The notes below the pieces were generated by a model, which saw nothing but the letters and a program-made list of their open reading frames with translations, searched no databases and was not told the origin of the DNA. Shown here piece after piece: positions 35,183 through 44,204 of a stretch of 64,000 nucleotides of DNA; position 1 is the stretch's first letter; the number at the start of each line of letters is the position of its first letter. Source of the DNA: Candidatus Schekmanbacteria bacterium (GTDB lineage: Bacteria; Schekmanbacteria; GWA2-38-11; J061); the NCBI GenBank assembly GCA_016219965.1, contig JACRJM010000003.1, positions 380,299 through 444,298 of the forward strand, in the 5' to 3' direction. The position numbers were made by a program, and so were the translations under genes.

Positions 35183-35799
35183 GAGAAGAAGCGAACAAAA
35201 AGAAAATAATACTTGCCTCTTCTTCTCCAAGGAGAATTTCTCTTTTAAAAAACCTTATTCCTGAATACCACAATATAAGTGTTGATATTAACGAAGAACC
35301 ACGCAAAGCAGAACTTCCGCGAAATTTCGTAAAAAGAATGTCCCTTGAAAAGGCCCGTGCAGCTGCAAAAAGCTTTAAAAACGAAATAATTATCGCTGCT
35401 GACACTGCTGTAGTAATAGATGGATTAATTCTGGGAAAACCGGCAACTCAGAAAAGAGCCGGGGAAATGCTGAGGCTTCTTTCAGGAAAAACGCACAAAG
35501 TAATGACAGGGATATCAGTCGTTGATTCAGAAACCGGAAAGAGCTACTCCGCATGCGTTGTTACTAAAGTAATTATGGCAAAGCTTACAGACAATGAAAT
35601 AAAATGGTATATTAAGAGCGGAGAACCTTTCGACAAAGCAGGAGGATACGGGATACAGGGAATCGCTTCTCTCTTTATTGAAAGAATCGACGGTGATTAC
35701 TTTAATGTTGTAGGACTTCCTGTTTTTACATTAAGAAAATTGCTTGAAAAGTTTGGCATTGACCTTATAAAGATAGCAGCGGAAAAGAAGCAGCAATGA
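35179..35799 (+). CDS. maf: Maf-family nucleoside triphosphate pyrophosphatase
   Basis: 206 residues. SSSPRRISLL at the start, the catalytic AADTAVVIDG and the KPATQKRAGEMLRLLSGKTHKVMTG block, GEPFDKAGGYGIQG. Maf proteins hydrolyse dTTP/UTP or modified nucleotides and affect septum formation. The start overlaps the gmk stop and its stop overlaps the yggU start, so translation is coupled. Confidence 0.95.
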   Translation: MREEANKKKIILASSSPRRISLLKNLIPEYHNISVDINEEPRKAELPRNFVKRMSLEKARAAAKSFKNEIIIAADTAVVIDGLILGKPATQKRAGEMLRLLSGKTHKVMTGISVVDSETGKSYSACVVTKVIMAKLTDNEIKWYIKSGEPFDKAGGYGIQGIASLFIERIDGDYFNVVGLPVFTLRKLLEKFGIDLIKIAAEKKQQ

Positions 35800-36134
35800 A
35801 CCAGAGAAAAAAGAGAGGGCAAAGAGAAAAAAAATCTGATAGCGGAAATAGCTCAAATAGCCGGATTATATTGGAGGTAAAAGTAATCCCCCGTTCTTCG
35901 AGAAGAGAAGTCATAATTGAAGGTGAAAACAGGATAAAGGTAAAAGTCAATGCACCGCCCGTTGAAGGAGAGGCAAATGATGAGTGCATAAAAGCAATAT
36001 ATGATTATTTCCATCTTAGACATAAAAATCAGATTGAGATAATGAGCGGTAAAAGCAGCAGGAACAAGGTAATCAGGATCTCAGAATTAAGCAGCAGTGA
36101 AGCAGAAGAAATTAATAACCTACTTAAAGGATGA
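35796..36134 (+). CDS. yggU: YggU/DUF167-family protein
   Basis: 112 residues. After a basic, Ser-rich start of about 25 residues comes the DUF167 fold: [56 protein letters not shown]. The function is unknown in all bacteria. ATGA overlaps at both ends place it in the maf-mtnA operon. Confidence 0.9.
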   Translation: MNQRKKRGQREKKSDSGNSSNSRIILEVKVIPRSSRREVIIEGENRIKVKVNAPPVEGEANDECIKAIYDYFHLRHKNQIEIMSGKSSRNKVIRISELSSSEAEEINNLLKG

Positions 36135-37189
36135 ATGAAAAAATGATACGTCCGGTTTTTTGGGAAAAAGGGAAAGTAAAATTGCTTGACCAGACAAAGC
36201 TTCCTCTAAAGGAATGCTATGTAAATTGCTCGACAGTAGAAGAGGTGGCAAAAGCAATAGAAACAATGATAGTGAGAGGAGCTCCCGCCATAGGAGTAAC
36301 TGCGGCAATGGGTGTAGCGATTGCTGCAAAGAATGCAAAAGGGAAAACACGCTCTGCTTTTCAAAAAGAGATTGGCATTGCCATAAAAAGGCTTGCAAAG
36401 ACTCGGCCCACAGCAGTCAATCTTTTCTGGGCTCTTAAAAAAATGAAAATGATACTTGAAGAAAGTCATTCAGGGGAAACGGTGGAAGGGCTGCGCAATA
36501 AGCTCATCGCTGAAGCAATAAAAATATGCGATGAGGATATTGAAATCAACATGACAATGGGAAATAAGGGACAGCACCTTTTCAAAAGCGGAGACACTGT
36601 CCTTACTCACTGTAATGCCGGCGCCCTTGCTACAGCAGGATTCGGGACTGCCCTCGGAGTTATAAGGGCTGCTATAAAGGAAGGTAAAAAAATAAGCGTC
36701 TATGCGGATGAGACGAGGCCCTTCCTTCAGGGCTCAAGGCTTACGGCGTGGGAACTTAAAAAAGACGGCATACCTGTTACGCTTATCACCGACAACATGG
36801 CAGGATATATGTTTAGTCTCGGATTAATAAACAAGGTAATAGTAGGCGCAGACAGGATTGCGGCAAATGGAGATGTCGCAAATAAGATAGGAACCTATTC
36901 TGTAGCCCTCCTTGCACATCATCACCATGTTCCTTTCTATGTTGCCGCACCTATATCAACTATAGATATCACAAAAAAGAGCGGCGCTGAAATTCCAATC
37001 GAGGAAAGAAACAGCGAAGAGGTTACATCAATTCAGGGGTGCGTAATGGCTCCTAAGGGAATAAATGTAAAAAACCCTGCCTTTGATATTACACCGTCAA
37101 AATATGTAAAAGCCATAATAACAGAGCGTGGAGTACTAAAAGCACCATATAAGGAAAGCATAAGACGTGCATTTAAAAAAGGTAAATAA
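36131..37189 (+). CDS. mtnA: S-methyl-5-thioribose-1-phosphate isomerase
   Basis: 352 residues. The isomerase of methionine salvage, turning methylthioribose-1-phosphate into the ribulose form. The catalytic Cys161 (THCNAG) and Asp241 ([10 protein letters not shown]) are in place. The first ATG overlaps the yggU stop; an ATG four codons later (MIRPVFW) has better spacing from AAAGG. No other salvage gene is near; in such genomes it often serves a methylthioadenosine/5'-deoxyadenosine side path. Confidence 0.95.
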   Translation: MNEKMIRPVFWEKGKVKLLDQTKLPLKECYVNCSTVEEVAKAIETMIVRGAPAIGVTAAMGVAIAAKNAKGKTRSAFQKEIGIAIKRLAKTRPTAVNLFWALKKMKMILEESHSGETVEGLRNKLIAEAIKICDEDIEINMTMGNKGQHLFKSGDTVLTHCNAGALATAGFGTALGVIRAAIKEGKKISVYADETRPFLQGSRLTAWELKKDGIPVTLITDNMAGYMFSLGLINKVIVGADRIAANGDVANKIGTYSVALLAHHHHVPFYVAAPISTIDITKKSGAEIPIEERNSEEVTSIQGCVMAPKGINVKNPAFDITPSKYVKAIITERGVLKAPYKESIRRAFKKGK

Positions 37190-37768
37190 ATGAACACATT
37201 TTTTCAGAAAATGATAAGGGCATCAAAACTTGACCGGACGCTTTTTCAGGAGGTTGAAGGCGATGAGGGTTCAACTATGCAGGCCGTGCTTATAATGCTT
37301 TTTAGCAGCATATGCGCAGGGGCCGGGCTTGCTTTATCCGGCATTTTATCAAATGAAGAACTATATGCCATTCTTTCAATAGGGATGTTTGCATCAATCG
37401 CAGGGTGGTTCATGTGGTCATTTATAGTCTATATACTTGGGACAACGCTGTTTAAGAGCCCAAAAACCTCAGCAACTTACCTGAAGCTCATGAGGACAGT
37501 AGGTTTTTCTGCATCTCCCGGGGTATTGCGGCTATTGATATTTATTCCCGGAATCGGAATTTTCATAGATATAGGAGTACAGATCTGGTCGCTTGCAGCT
37601 TCAGTGATTGCTTTGCAGCAGTCTCTTGATCTTTCAGTTGCAAAAGCAACCGGGCTTTGCATATCCGGCTGGATAATCTATGCTGTTTTCCTCATAGGCA
37701 TCTTCCAGACGCTTGGAATACCTTTACTTCCCCAAATGCCCGGGGCACCAATTCCAGCCGTAAAATAA
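37190..37768 (+). CDS. YIP1-family membrane protein
   Basis: 192 residues, beginning right after the mtnA stop with AAAGGTAAATAA upstream. A short cytoplasmic N-terminus (ASKLDRTLFQEVEGDEGST) then five membrane helices; helix text such as GFSASPGVLRLLIFIPGIG fits YIP1/DUF1282-like proteins. Role unknown. Last gene of the ugd-yicC operon. Confidence 0.75.
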   Translation: MNTFFQKMIRASKLDRTLFQEVEGDEGSTMQAVLIMLFSSICAGAGLALSGILSNEELYAILSIGMFASIAGWFMWSFIVYILGTTLFKSPKTSATYLKLMRTVGFSASPGVLRLLIFIPGIGIFIDIGVQIWSLAASVIALQQSLDLSVAKATGLCISGWIIYAVFLIGIFQTLGIPLLPQMPGAPIPAVK

Positions 37769-37827
37769 TTAATTTGATTAATCATCATATCTTGACGCGC
37801 AGTTGACATTTTACTAAAAACATATTT

Positions 37828-38817
37828 ATGAAAATACCATTAATACTTTCTCCGCTTGATTCTGAGGATGAAGTGGCTGAGCTTGCAAAGCTCGGTGCAA
37901 AAGAATTTTACTGCGGGATAATCCCGGAAGAGTGGGAAATAAAATACTCCCCTTCATCTATAGACAGAAGACCAAAGGGAAAAGCCCATTTCCCTACATG
38001 GGAGTCCCTCCAAAAGGCCGTGGCGACAGCCCATGACAACGGAGCTAAAATTAATCTTACGATAAATGAACATTACTACTCTCTTGAGCAGTACCCTATC
38101 ATCGAAAATTTCATAGAAAATTCCTTAACTGCCAAAGTCGATGCACTGATTATTTCTGATCCTGCACTTTTGCTTTTTATAGCGGAAAAGAATTTTCCCG
38201 TAGAAACACATTTAAGTACAGGAGGTGTATGTCTTAACATAAACACAGCTCTCTTTTTCAAGGATCTTGGTGTAAAAAGAATAATCCTGCCGCGCCATTT
38301 GAACATAGATGAGATAAAAAAGATTACATCTGCTTCGACAGGTATTGAATTTGAAACTTTCATCTTCAATTCACGCTGTGTCAACGTTGACGGACTATGT
38401 ACATTCCAGCATGGTCTGTCTGGAAAGAAAGTCGAATATTTTTATAAAAATGCATGCATGCTCCCTTTTAATGTCCAGGCTTTTACAAAAAGAGAAGTTG
38501 AACCTGATAAAAAACAAAATGCCATAAAGAAACAACGCATCTGGGAAAGGGTTCATATAGATGATCTTCCCTGCGGCGCCTGCTCAATCTACGATTTTTC
38601 AGAAATCGGAATAAAGGCTTTAAAAATAGTTGGCAGGGGAAACGAAAGCGAACGGAAAAAGAATGATGTCAAATTCCTTTCTACATTGCTTTCCATGCTT
38701 TCAAACGAAACAGATAAAAAAACCTTCCGCATAGAAGCAAAAAAACTCTACAACAAAACTTATGACAGAGAATGCCGTTATCACATGTGCTATTATCCTG
38801 AAGTGATGGAAAGTTAA
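37828..38817 (+). CDS. U32-peptidase-family protein, Fe-S type
   Basis: 329 residues. TIM-barrel-like start (LAKLGAKEFYCGI) and the U32 signature FETFIFNSRCVNVDGLC with Cys184 and Cys191. Further cysteines in LPCGACSIYDF and CRYHMCYYPE could complete a 4Fe-4S site. Family members are not proven peptidases: RlhA/TrhP hydroxylate RNA, and UbiU/UbiV hydroxylate quinone without oxygen. It is paired with the gene that begins 1 bp after its stop. Confidence 0.8.
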   Translation: MKIPLILSPLDSEDEVAELAKLGAKEFYCGIIPEEWEIKYSPSSIDRRPKGKAHFPTWESLQKAVATAHDNGAKINLTINEHYYSLEQYPIIENFIENSLTAKVDALIISDPALLLFIAEKNFPVETHLSTGGVCLNINTALFFKDLGVKRIILPRHLNIDEIKKITSASTGIEFETFIFNSRCVNVDGLCTFQHGLSGKKVEYFYKNACMLPFNVQAFTKREVEPDKKQNAIKKQRIWERVHIDDLPCGACSIYDFSEIGIKALKIVGRGNESERKKNDVKFLSTLLSMLSNETDKKTFRIEAKKLYNKTYDRECRYHMCYYPEVMES

Positions 38818-38818
38818 C

Positions 38819-39616
38819 ATGGAGTTTTGCTTTTATATATCAAAGACTGATCTGCTCTCAAAGTTTGATGAAAGCTGTAACCGTATCTATTTCGGCGCTG
38901 AGTTCTGCGAAAGGCTTATTCCCGAGGTACAGGACATTGAAAAAGTAAAAGAGTTTACCCTCTTAAGAGGGCTTGAATTTTCCCTTATGACTCCTTACTG
39001 CACTGACAATGGAATTGAAAAACTAAAAAAATTATTCACATTTATTGCTGCCAATTTTGACAGGGCTGAAGTCATTGTCAATGACTGGGGAGTATTGAGG
39101 GTTCTTAAGGAAAGCTTCCCTGCTCTTACGCCTGTGCTTGGCAGGCTTATGACAAAAATGAAAAGGGATCCGCGGCTTATCCCGCTGCTTCCTGTAATAA
39201 ATCAGGGAAGCAGGGATTACTATTCGTCAACTAATCTCAATCTTCCATGGTACAGGAAGTTTCTTCATGTACAGGGAATAAGAAGGGTTGAGCTAGATAA
39301 TCCGTACCAGAAAATAATATCAGAAAACCTGCCAAAGGATTTAAACATATCTCTTTATATGCCTTTTGCCTATATTTCTACTACCAGGTTTTGTCTTGCT
39401 GCCGGGTGCGAGAAAGAGGAAAATGAGTTCAAAGCCGGCATAATCCCATGCAGCAGGGAATGCAACAATTATACATTTCTTCTTCAAAGCCCGGGAATGC
39501 CTGTGCCTTTAATCAGAAGAGGCAACACCATCTTCATGAAAAAGGACTCTGTTCCCGACAATCTCTCAGAATGTTCGATTGACCGCATAGTATTGCAGCC
39601 CGAAATCCCTCTCTAA
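38819..39616 (+). CDS. U32-like partner protein
   Basis: 265 residues, GGAAAG before the ATG. It has the same barrel-like plan as its upstream partner but lacks the full U32 signature. Cysteines cluster in FCLAAGC and PCSREC (about 185-210), a possible Fe-S site as in UbiV. The two probably form a heterodimer. Its last 15 codons are duplicated at 39770-39816 beyond the stop, a sign of local rearrangement. Confidence 0.65.
   Translation: MEFCFYISKTDLLSKFDESCNRIYFGAEFCERLIPEVQDIEKVKEFTLLRGLEFSLMTPYCTDNGIEKLKKLFTFIAANFDRAEVIVNDWGVLRVLKESFPALTPVLGRLMTKMKRDPRLIPLLPVINQGSRDYYSSTNLNLPWYRKFLHVQGIRRVELDNPYQKIISENLPKDLNISLYMPFAYISTTRFCLAAGCEKEENEFKAGIIPCSRECNNYTFLLQSPGMPVPLIRRGNTIFMKKDSVPDNLSECSIDRIVLQPEIPL
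39563..39609 (+). repeat. Parent of a duplicated 47-bp gene end
   Basis: End of the U32-like partner gene. A copy with 42 of 47 bases identical lies at 39770-39816, 207 bp downstream. Confidence 0.8.
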
Positions 39617-39672
39617 GTTTTTCAAAGAATTTCATATCGAGCATCACTAGTTCCTGCGGGTGGAGCTTCAAA

Positions 39673-39697
39673 CAGAAAAATCAGAAAAAATAAATGG
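39673..39697 (+). pseudogene. Remnant of a TonB-domain gene 3' end
   Basis: CAGAAAAATCAGAAAAAATAA plus ATGG repeats, with one extra A, the end of the TonB-domain gene (40185-40208, including its stop). It is followed by the same hairpin element. No further similarity is seen upstream, so this is the leftover of a deleted copy. Confidence 0.6.
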
Positions 39698-39707
39698 CGA
39701 TTAAATT

Positions 39708-39774
39708 GAGAGGGGCGGAGATCTGCACTTCGCTTAAAACTTCATGCGCTCTTGTGCAGACCTCCGCCTCTCTC
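39708..39774. repeat. Long hairpin element, copy 1
   Basis: 21-nt arms (39708-39728 and 39754-39774), 19 Watson-Crick pairs plus one wobble, around a 25-nt loop. The inner arm ends are CTGCAC/GTGCAG. The loop is the reverse complement (24 of 25) of the loop of copy 2 at 40219-40283. Confidence 0.85.
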
Positions 39775-39816
39775 AGAATGCTCCATTAACCGCATAGTAT
39801 TACAGCACGAAATCCC
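39770..39816 (+). repeat. Duplicated end of the U32-like gene
   Basis: 42 of 47 bases match 39563-39609. Here it is not attached to a gene body and has no stop at the original place, so it has been spliced into the open frame before the TonB-domain fragment. Confidence 0.8.
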
Positions 39817-39901
39817 ACCTCCGTTTTTTTCTCGCAATCTAGGCCGTATACGAACAAAAAAGTATGTGGATAATAAAACACCACACATAATTACTGAAGA
39901 C

Positions 39902-40204
39902 ATGACAAAACCGGAACCGCTTGAGAAGGTAGAGCCCATATACCCTGATAAGGCACGAAAAGAAGGAATAGAAGGGACAGTAATTCTTCAAATAGTGATT
40001 GGGCCAACAGGAAATGTTGAAAAAGCAAATTTATTAACAGTTATTCCGCCTAAAGCAAGAGGATTCGGTTTTGAAGACACAGCCATACAGGCAATTTTAA
40101 AATGGAAGTTTTCACCTGCCAAAGATGCCAACTGGGAAAACGTACGAGTTTATTATAATGCTCCCATAGTATTTAAACTAAAGCCAGAAAATCAGAAAAA
40201 ATAA
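39902..40204 (+). pseudogene. TonB C-terminal domain fragment, N-terminus lost
   Basis: From MTKPEPLEKVEPIYPDKARKEG to the end, about 100 residues, is a standard TonB C-terminal domain (GTVILQIVIGPTGNV, AIQAILKWKFSPA). The frame is open up to 39752, but its first part encodes the duplicated U32-like tail, not a membrane anchor or signal peptide. Without these the domain could not reach the periplasm to contact receptors. I read it as a 5'-truncated gene created by the local duplication. An expressed cytoplasmic domain is less likely. Confidence 0.65.
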
Positions 40205-40218
40205 ATGGTTGTTAAATA

Positions 40219-40283
40219 AGAGATGGGGCGGGCTGCACCAGAGCGCATGAAGTTTTAAGCGAAGTGCAGGCCGCTCCATCTCT
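40219..40283. repeat. Long hairpin element, copy 2 (inverted loop)
   Basis: 20-nt arms (40219-40238, 40264-40283), 18 Watson-Crick pairs plus one wobble, the same inner CTGCAC/GTGCAG ends and a 25-nt loop in opposite orientation to copy 1. It lies between convergent genes and could act as a bidirectional terminator. Confidence 0.85.
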
Positions 40284-40307
40284 TTATATTCTCAAAAGCT
40301 TCTATAA

Positions 40308-43300
40308 CTACTCCTCTATTTCTTCAATTTCCCCTTCAAGCTCAAGATATATCTGTTTCATCTTCTCTATTTCTTCGTCGCTTGCCTTCCACATGCCGCG
40401 CTGGTATGCCTCCATCAAACGCTTCATAGTGTCTTCAACAGACCAGATGTTCTCCTTCATCATTTTTTTTCGCATATCTTCATCGAAAAGATATTTTTCA
40501 GCCACCTGGCTGTAAACCCATGTGTCAACAGACTTGGTAGTGGCAGACCATCCCACAAGGTTCTGCAGTCGTTCGTTTATATTAGACACGCCGCGGTAAC
40601 CGCTCTCCACCATCCCCTTCATCCATTGAGGATTAAGTATTCGCGTCCTTGCCTCAAGCTTCACCTGGCTCTGGATGTCGCGCGTTTCAATTCGCTTCCG
40701 CGTTGTATCAGGCACTACTGTGATAACCTGTTTCTTCACAGTTTCAGGCCGTTTTTTCCTTATCGTATCAACAGCCATAGAAAGCCCGCCAAGGAATTCG
40801 TAGTAATGATCAAGGTCGGTTATCCCTCTCTCATCGGTGTCGCGCACCTGTGACACTATCTCCACTGTGCTCAATACTTCTTCAAATGCAGCGACACTCG
40901 ATACTCCCTGGAATGTGTCGCCATAGATGTGGCTCATGTTAGTGAGGTGCATCTTTGAAATCTCATCTTCACTTTCCCACTCAGATGTCTCAATCAGGTT
41001 TGTAACATCGGTGGCATATTTTTCGCCCGAGGGCCCGAAGATCCTCGATGCTGCCAATTTTTCTGCATTTTCCGATGGAACTCCTTTTTTGATAAGCGCC
41101 TCTTTAATCATCTGGCAGTGCTTCCTTATGAAATTCTTCTCAGGCGGCTCCGGAAGTCTTGTCACTAGACGAAATGCCTGGTCAACAAACCTTAATGTCT
41201 CCGGCAGTGTGTCGCGGAATATTCCGGAAATCTCAACCGCTACATCAAGGCGCGGTCTGCCAAGCTCTTCCAAAGGTATAGGTGCTATTGCCACTATCTG
41301 ACCAATGTATGACCTTATTGGTCTTACCCCAAGGAGTGCAAATATTTCTCCCACTGTTTCACCCTGAGTCCTCATGGTTTCAAGCCCCCAGAGCACCACG
41401 CCAACGGTTTCAGGATATCCGTCAGTATCATTCATCTCCTTATATGAGTTTATGACCTGCTGTGCCACTGTTGCCCCTCTTTCACATGCAAGGGCGGTAG
41501 GGATAAGCTGAGGATTGAACTGGTACATGTTGCGTCCGGTTGGAATTACATTGGGGTCACGCACAGGATCGCCACCTACTCCTGAACTTACAAACTCCCC
41601 GCAGAAATAACGCATAAGCTGGTCGATTTCGCGGTTGTTTCCGAGCATTCCTGCAATTTTTCTTCCATACTCAAGGCTTTCCTCGAGAGATTTCAAATCA
41701 TCTTTTGAAAGGCTGTTTTTTATAAATTTATTTATCCATTTTTTTAAAGGTTGCGTTGTGCTCAAACTATAACGGATCATCTCCCGTGCCTGTCTATCTA
41801 TCTCATCTATTGCAGCTCCCATAAGAATGCCGCCCGACAGGACTTTTGCAGGAGTTAGTTGTCCTTCATCCCAGTCAATCCCTTTTGCATGTCCAATGAT
41901 CTTTGGAACAGAGTTTATATTCCCGCGGTCATACCTTAAAATGCCCGCCACATACTCTTCAAGATCTTCACCCTTTAGCGAACGGCCAAGTATGTGATCT
42001 CCCTTTGGCATGAGATTCCCTTTGAGTTCAAAGATTCTCCCATAAAGCTGGTCTATATCAACTGTATCAGCTTCTATCTCTGCAAGATTCTGTTCCTTTG
42101 CCATTTCAAGGATGCGTTCAAGCGCCTGCTCTGCCCGCGACGCACTTGTCTGCTTCAGCGAATAGTAGTTCTGGATCTCTCCTTCAAGTTCCAGTGTTCT
42201 CTCATATAGTTTTGAATTGATAAGCGGTGGTGTCATATGGCTTAAAAGGGCAGAGCATATCCTCCTTCTTGCTATCATCCCCTCAGCAATCCCGCTTGCA
42301 AGATAGACATAAATGTTAACAAGATTGCCAATCAAGATGTCCGGAAAACAGGTTTCAGACATGGCCATCTGCTTGCCTGGCAGAAATTCAAGTGTTCCGT
42401 GAGTCCCAAGGTGGACAACTGCATCAGCTCCGTATTCACGCTCTATCCACCTGTAAAAGGCAAGATACTGGTGGTGCGGCGGAAGGGCCTGGTCATGGGT
42501 GAGCTTAGAGGTGTCCTCGTGGTAACCGCGGGCAGGTTGAAACCCTACGAAAACATTTCCGAAATGAAGGCCCGGAATGTAAAAATTATTATCATCTGCC
42601 ATTATTTTCCCCGGCGCTTTTCCCCACTCAGAATTCATTCTATCCCTGCATAGTTGAGGCAGTTCATTAAACCATGGAATATATTTTTCTGCCGGCACCT
42701 TTATGCAGTGTTCTTTTACTTTTGTGAGTGTTGCCCAGTTCGCCTGGTTGATAAGATTCTTATTGTTGATAAGCCTTAGGAATTCATGCCGCGTCTTAGG
42801 AAATCCATGCACATCGTAACCCTCTTTCTGCATCCGCTCGAGTATGGCTATCAAGCTCTCAGGTGTGCTAAGGCTCGCAGCAATTCCTACACGGTCTTTT
42901 CCAGGAGGATAGTTATAAAGGATTATGGCAATTTTTTTATCCTTGTTCTTCTTGTGTCGCAGATTTACCCAGTTTGCTATGCGGGCAGATGCGCGCTCAA
43001 CTCTTTCTTCTATTGGAATACTGACTCTTACAGGACGCTCTGGTGTTCCTTCCTCTTTACGGGCGGAAATAACCCTCCCCTCAATCAGACCGTCAAGCTC
43101 AGGAAGAGAAAGCGACAGTGTTGTTTCTATTGGGGTAAGCCCTGCAGGCGATTCCATCCATTCTTCAAGACTTGAAAGAGTGAGCGGCAATGACTTTATG
43201 AGCGGCACATTCATTTTTTCGCAGAAGGCAAGGCATTTTTCATAATCCCCGCCTAAAGGCCCTCCTTCAAGCCTGAAATTTAGCGTGCTTACCATGATAT

Positions 43301-44204
43301 CTATTGTGTTTTTATCTCCCTCCATAAAAAACTCGCTCATCGCTCTGAACGCATTTGAAGCCCCGCATGCTGCAGGAAGCACTCCTACTCCTTTTTTTTC
43401 AAGATGCTCTATCAGCATTCCCACGTCAGCATTATCATTGACAATGACAGTGTCGTTGTTAGTGAGAAGCCCGACAAGGCTGAGCCTCCCCTTTCCATCC
43501 TTAAAACCCTTTTCATTAACGTAGCCGCGGTACCATTTGAGATAATCCGCAGTCGAATAAAACCGTGCAGGAGCCTTAGGGTGATAAATGAATTCCGTTG
43601 GCTCAATGCGCGGCTCGCCGAAGGTTACATCATAGTCAAAGTACTCCTTCAGGACGAAAAGGAACATGTTCATAAAATTCTCGTCCCCACCGCTGTTGCA
43701 GTATTTGTAGATCCTGACATAGTTGCCGGCATCTCTCCATTTTCCGAAGCGGAGAACTTTGAGAAGCACGTCCATCCGGTCAAAAAGAGTGCGGAATTCC
43801 CGCCTTGTCTCTCCTGAAGAAACAAGCCGCTGGAGGAAACCCAGAGCCTTTGATATTTTTGAATCCTTGGCAGAGCCCAGGTAATCTTTAAAATTAAATT
43901 TCCCCAGCGTTGTAAGGGCCATTGCCTGTGGAGTACCGGAAAGGATAATGATACTTTTTCCCATACCAAACTTCTTTATCATTTCCAATGGTTCACCTTC
44001 AAAGATCATGGAAGTAAGGATTACATCCGCTTTCTTTATGCTCTCCTCCATACGTTTCAACTGCTGAGGCGACATCCTCATCCGTCTGAAATGTAGAAAA
44101 TATTCGAGTTTGACCTCCCCCTTAAAGCGCTCATCCAGTTTTTTTGCCGAATAGGCAAGGGAATGGGCAAAGGCATGGTTTCCTACGATGAAGGTAAATT
44201 GCAT
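40308..44204 (-). CDS. BchH/CobN-like large chelatase subunit
   Basis: 1298 residues from ATG 44204. An earlier in-frame ATG abuts the GAGGAG site, whereas the chosen one is 9 nt from it. The N-terminus (FIVGNHAFAHSLAYSAKKLDE to about 160) resembles the BchH/ChlH head. The CobN/Mg-chelatase body has LYNYPPGKDRVGIAASL, VHLGTHGTLEFLPGKQMAMSE, GGDPVRDPNVIPTGRNMYQFNP and a C-terminal RILNPQWMKGMVESGYRGV. It should insert Mg2+ or Co2+ into a tetrapyrrole with ATPase partners (BchI/D or CobS/T), none of which is nearby. No cobalamin riboswitch was found upstream. Confidence 0.88.
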   Translation of the reverse strand: MQFTFIVGNHAFAHSLAYSAKKLDERFKGEVKLEYFLHFRRMRMSPQQLKRMEESIKKADVILTSMIFEGEPLEMIKKFGMGKSIIILSGTPQAMALTTLGKFNFKDYLGSAKDSKISKALGFLQRLVSSGETRREFRTLFDRMDVLLKVLRFGKWRDAGNYVRIYKYCNSGGDENFMNMFLFVLKEYFDYDVTFGEPRIEPTEFIYHPKAPARFYSTADYLKWYRGYVNEKGFKDGKGRLSLVGLLTNNDTVIVNDNADVGMLIEHLEKKGVGVLPAACGASNAFRAMSEFFMEGDKNTIDIMVSTLNFRLEGGPLGGDYEKCLAFCEKMNVPLIKSLPLTLSSLEEWMESPAGLTPIETTLSLSLPELDGLIEGRVISARKEEGTPERPVRVSIPIEERVERASARIANWVNLRHKKNKDKKIAIILYNYPPGKDRVGIAASLSTPESLIAILERMQKEGYDVHGFPKTRHEFLRLINNKNLINQANWATLTKVKEHCIKVPAEKYIPWFNELPQLCRDRMNSEWGKAPGKIMADDNNFYIPGLHFGNVFVGFQPARGYHEDTSKLTHDQALPPHHQYLAFYRWIEREYGADAVVHLGTHGTLEFLPGKQMAMSETCFPDILIGNLVNIYVYLASGIAEGMIARRRICSALLSHMTPPLINSKLYERTLELEGEIQNYYSLKQTSASRAEQALERILEMAKEQNLAEIEADTVDIDQLYGRIFELKGNLMPKGDHILGRSLKGEDLEEYVAGILRYDRGNINSVPKIIGHAKGIDWDEGQLTPAKVLSGGILMGAAIDEIDRQAREMIRYSLSTTQPLKKWINKFIKNSLSKDDLKSLEESLEYGRKIAGMLGNNREIDQLMRYFCGEFVSSGVGGDPVRDPNVIPTGRNMYQFNPQLIPTALACERGATVAQQVINSYKEMNDTDGYPETVGVVLWGLETMRTQGETVGEIFALLGVRPIRSYIGQIVAIAPIPLEELGRPRLDVAVEISGIFRDTLPETLRFVDQAFRLVTRLPEPPEKNFIRKHCQMIKEALIKKGVPSENAEKLAASRIFGPSGEKYATDVTNLIETSEWESEDEISKMHLTNMSHIYGDTFQGVSSVAAFEEVLSTVEIVSQVRDTDERGITDLDHYYEFLGGLSMAVDTIRKKRPETVKKQVITVVPDTTRKRIETRDIQSQVKLEARTRILNPQWMKGMVESGYRGVSNINERLQNLVGWSATTKSVDTWVYSQVAEKYLFDEDMRKKMMKENIWSVEDTMKRLMEAYQRGMWKASDEEIEKMKQIYLELEGEIEEIEE

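Noticed and set aside
39752-39901. Upstream extension of the TonB-domain frame with its own ATG
   Set aside because: It encodes the hairpin 3' arm and the duplicated U32-like tail, not a signal peptide or anchor, and has no ribosome site.
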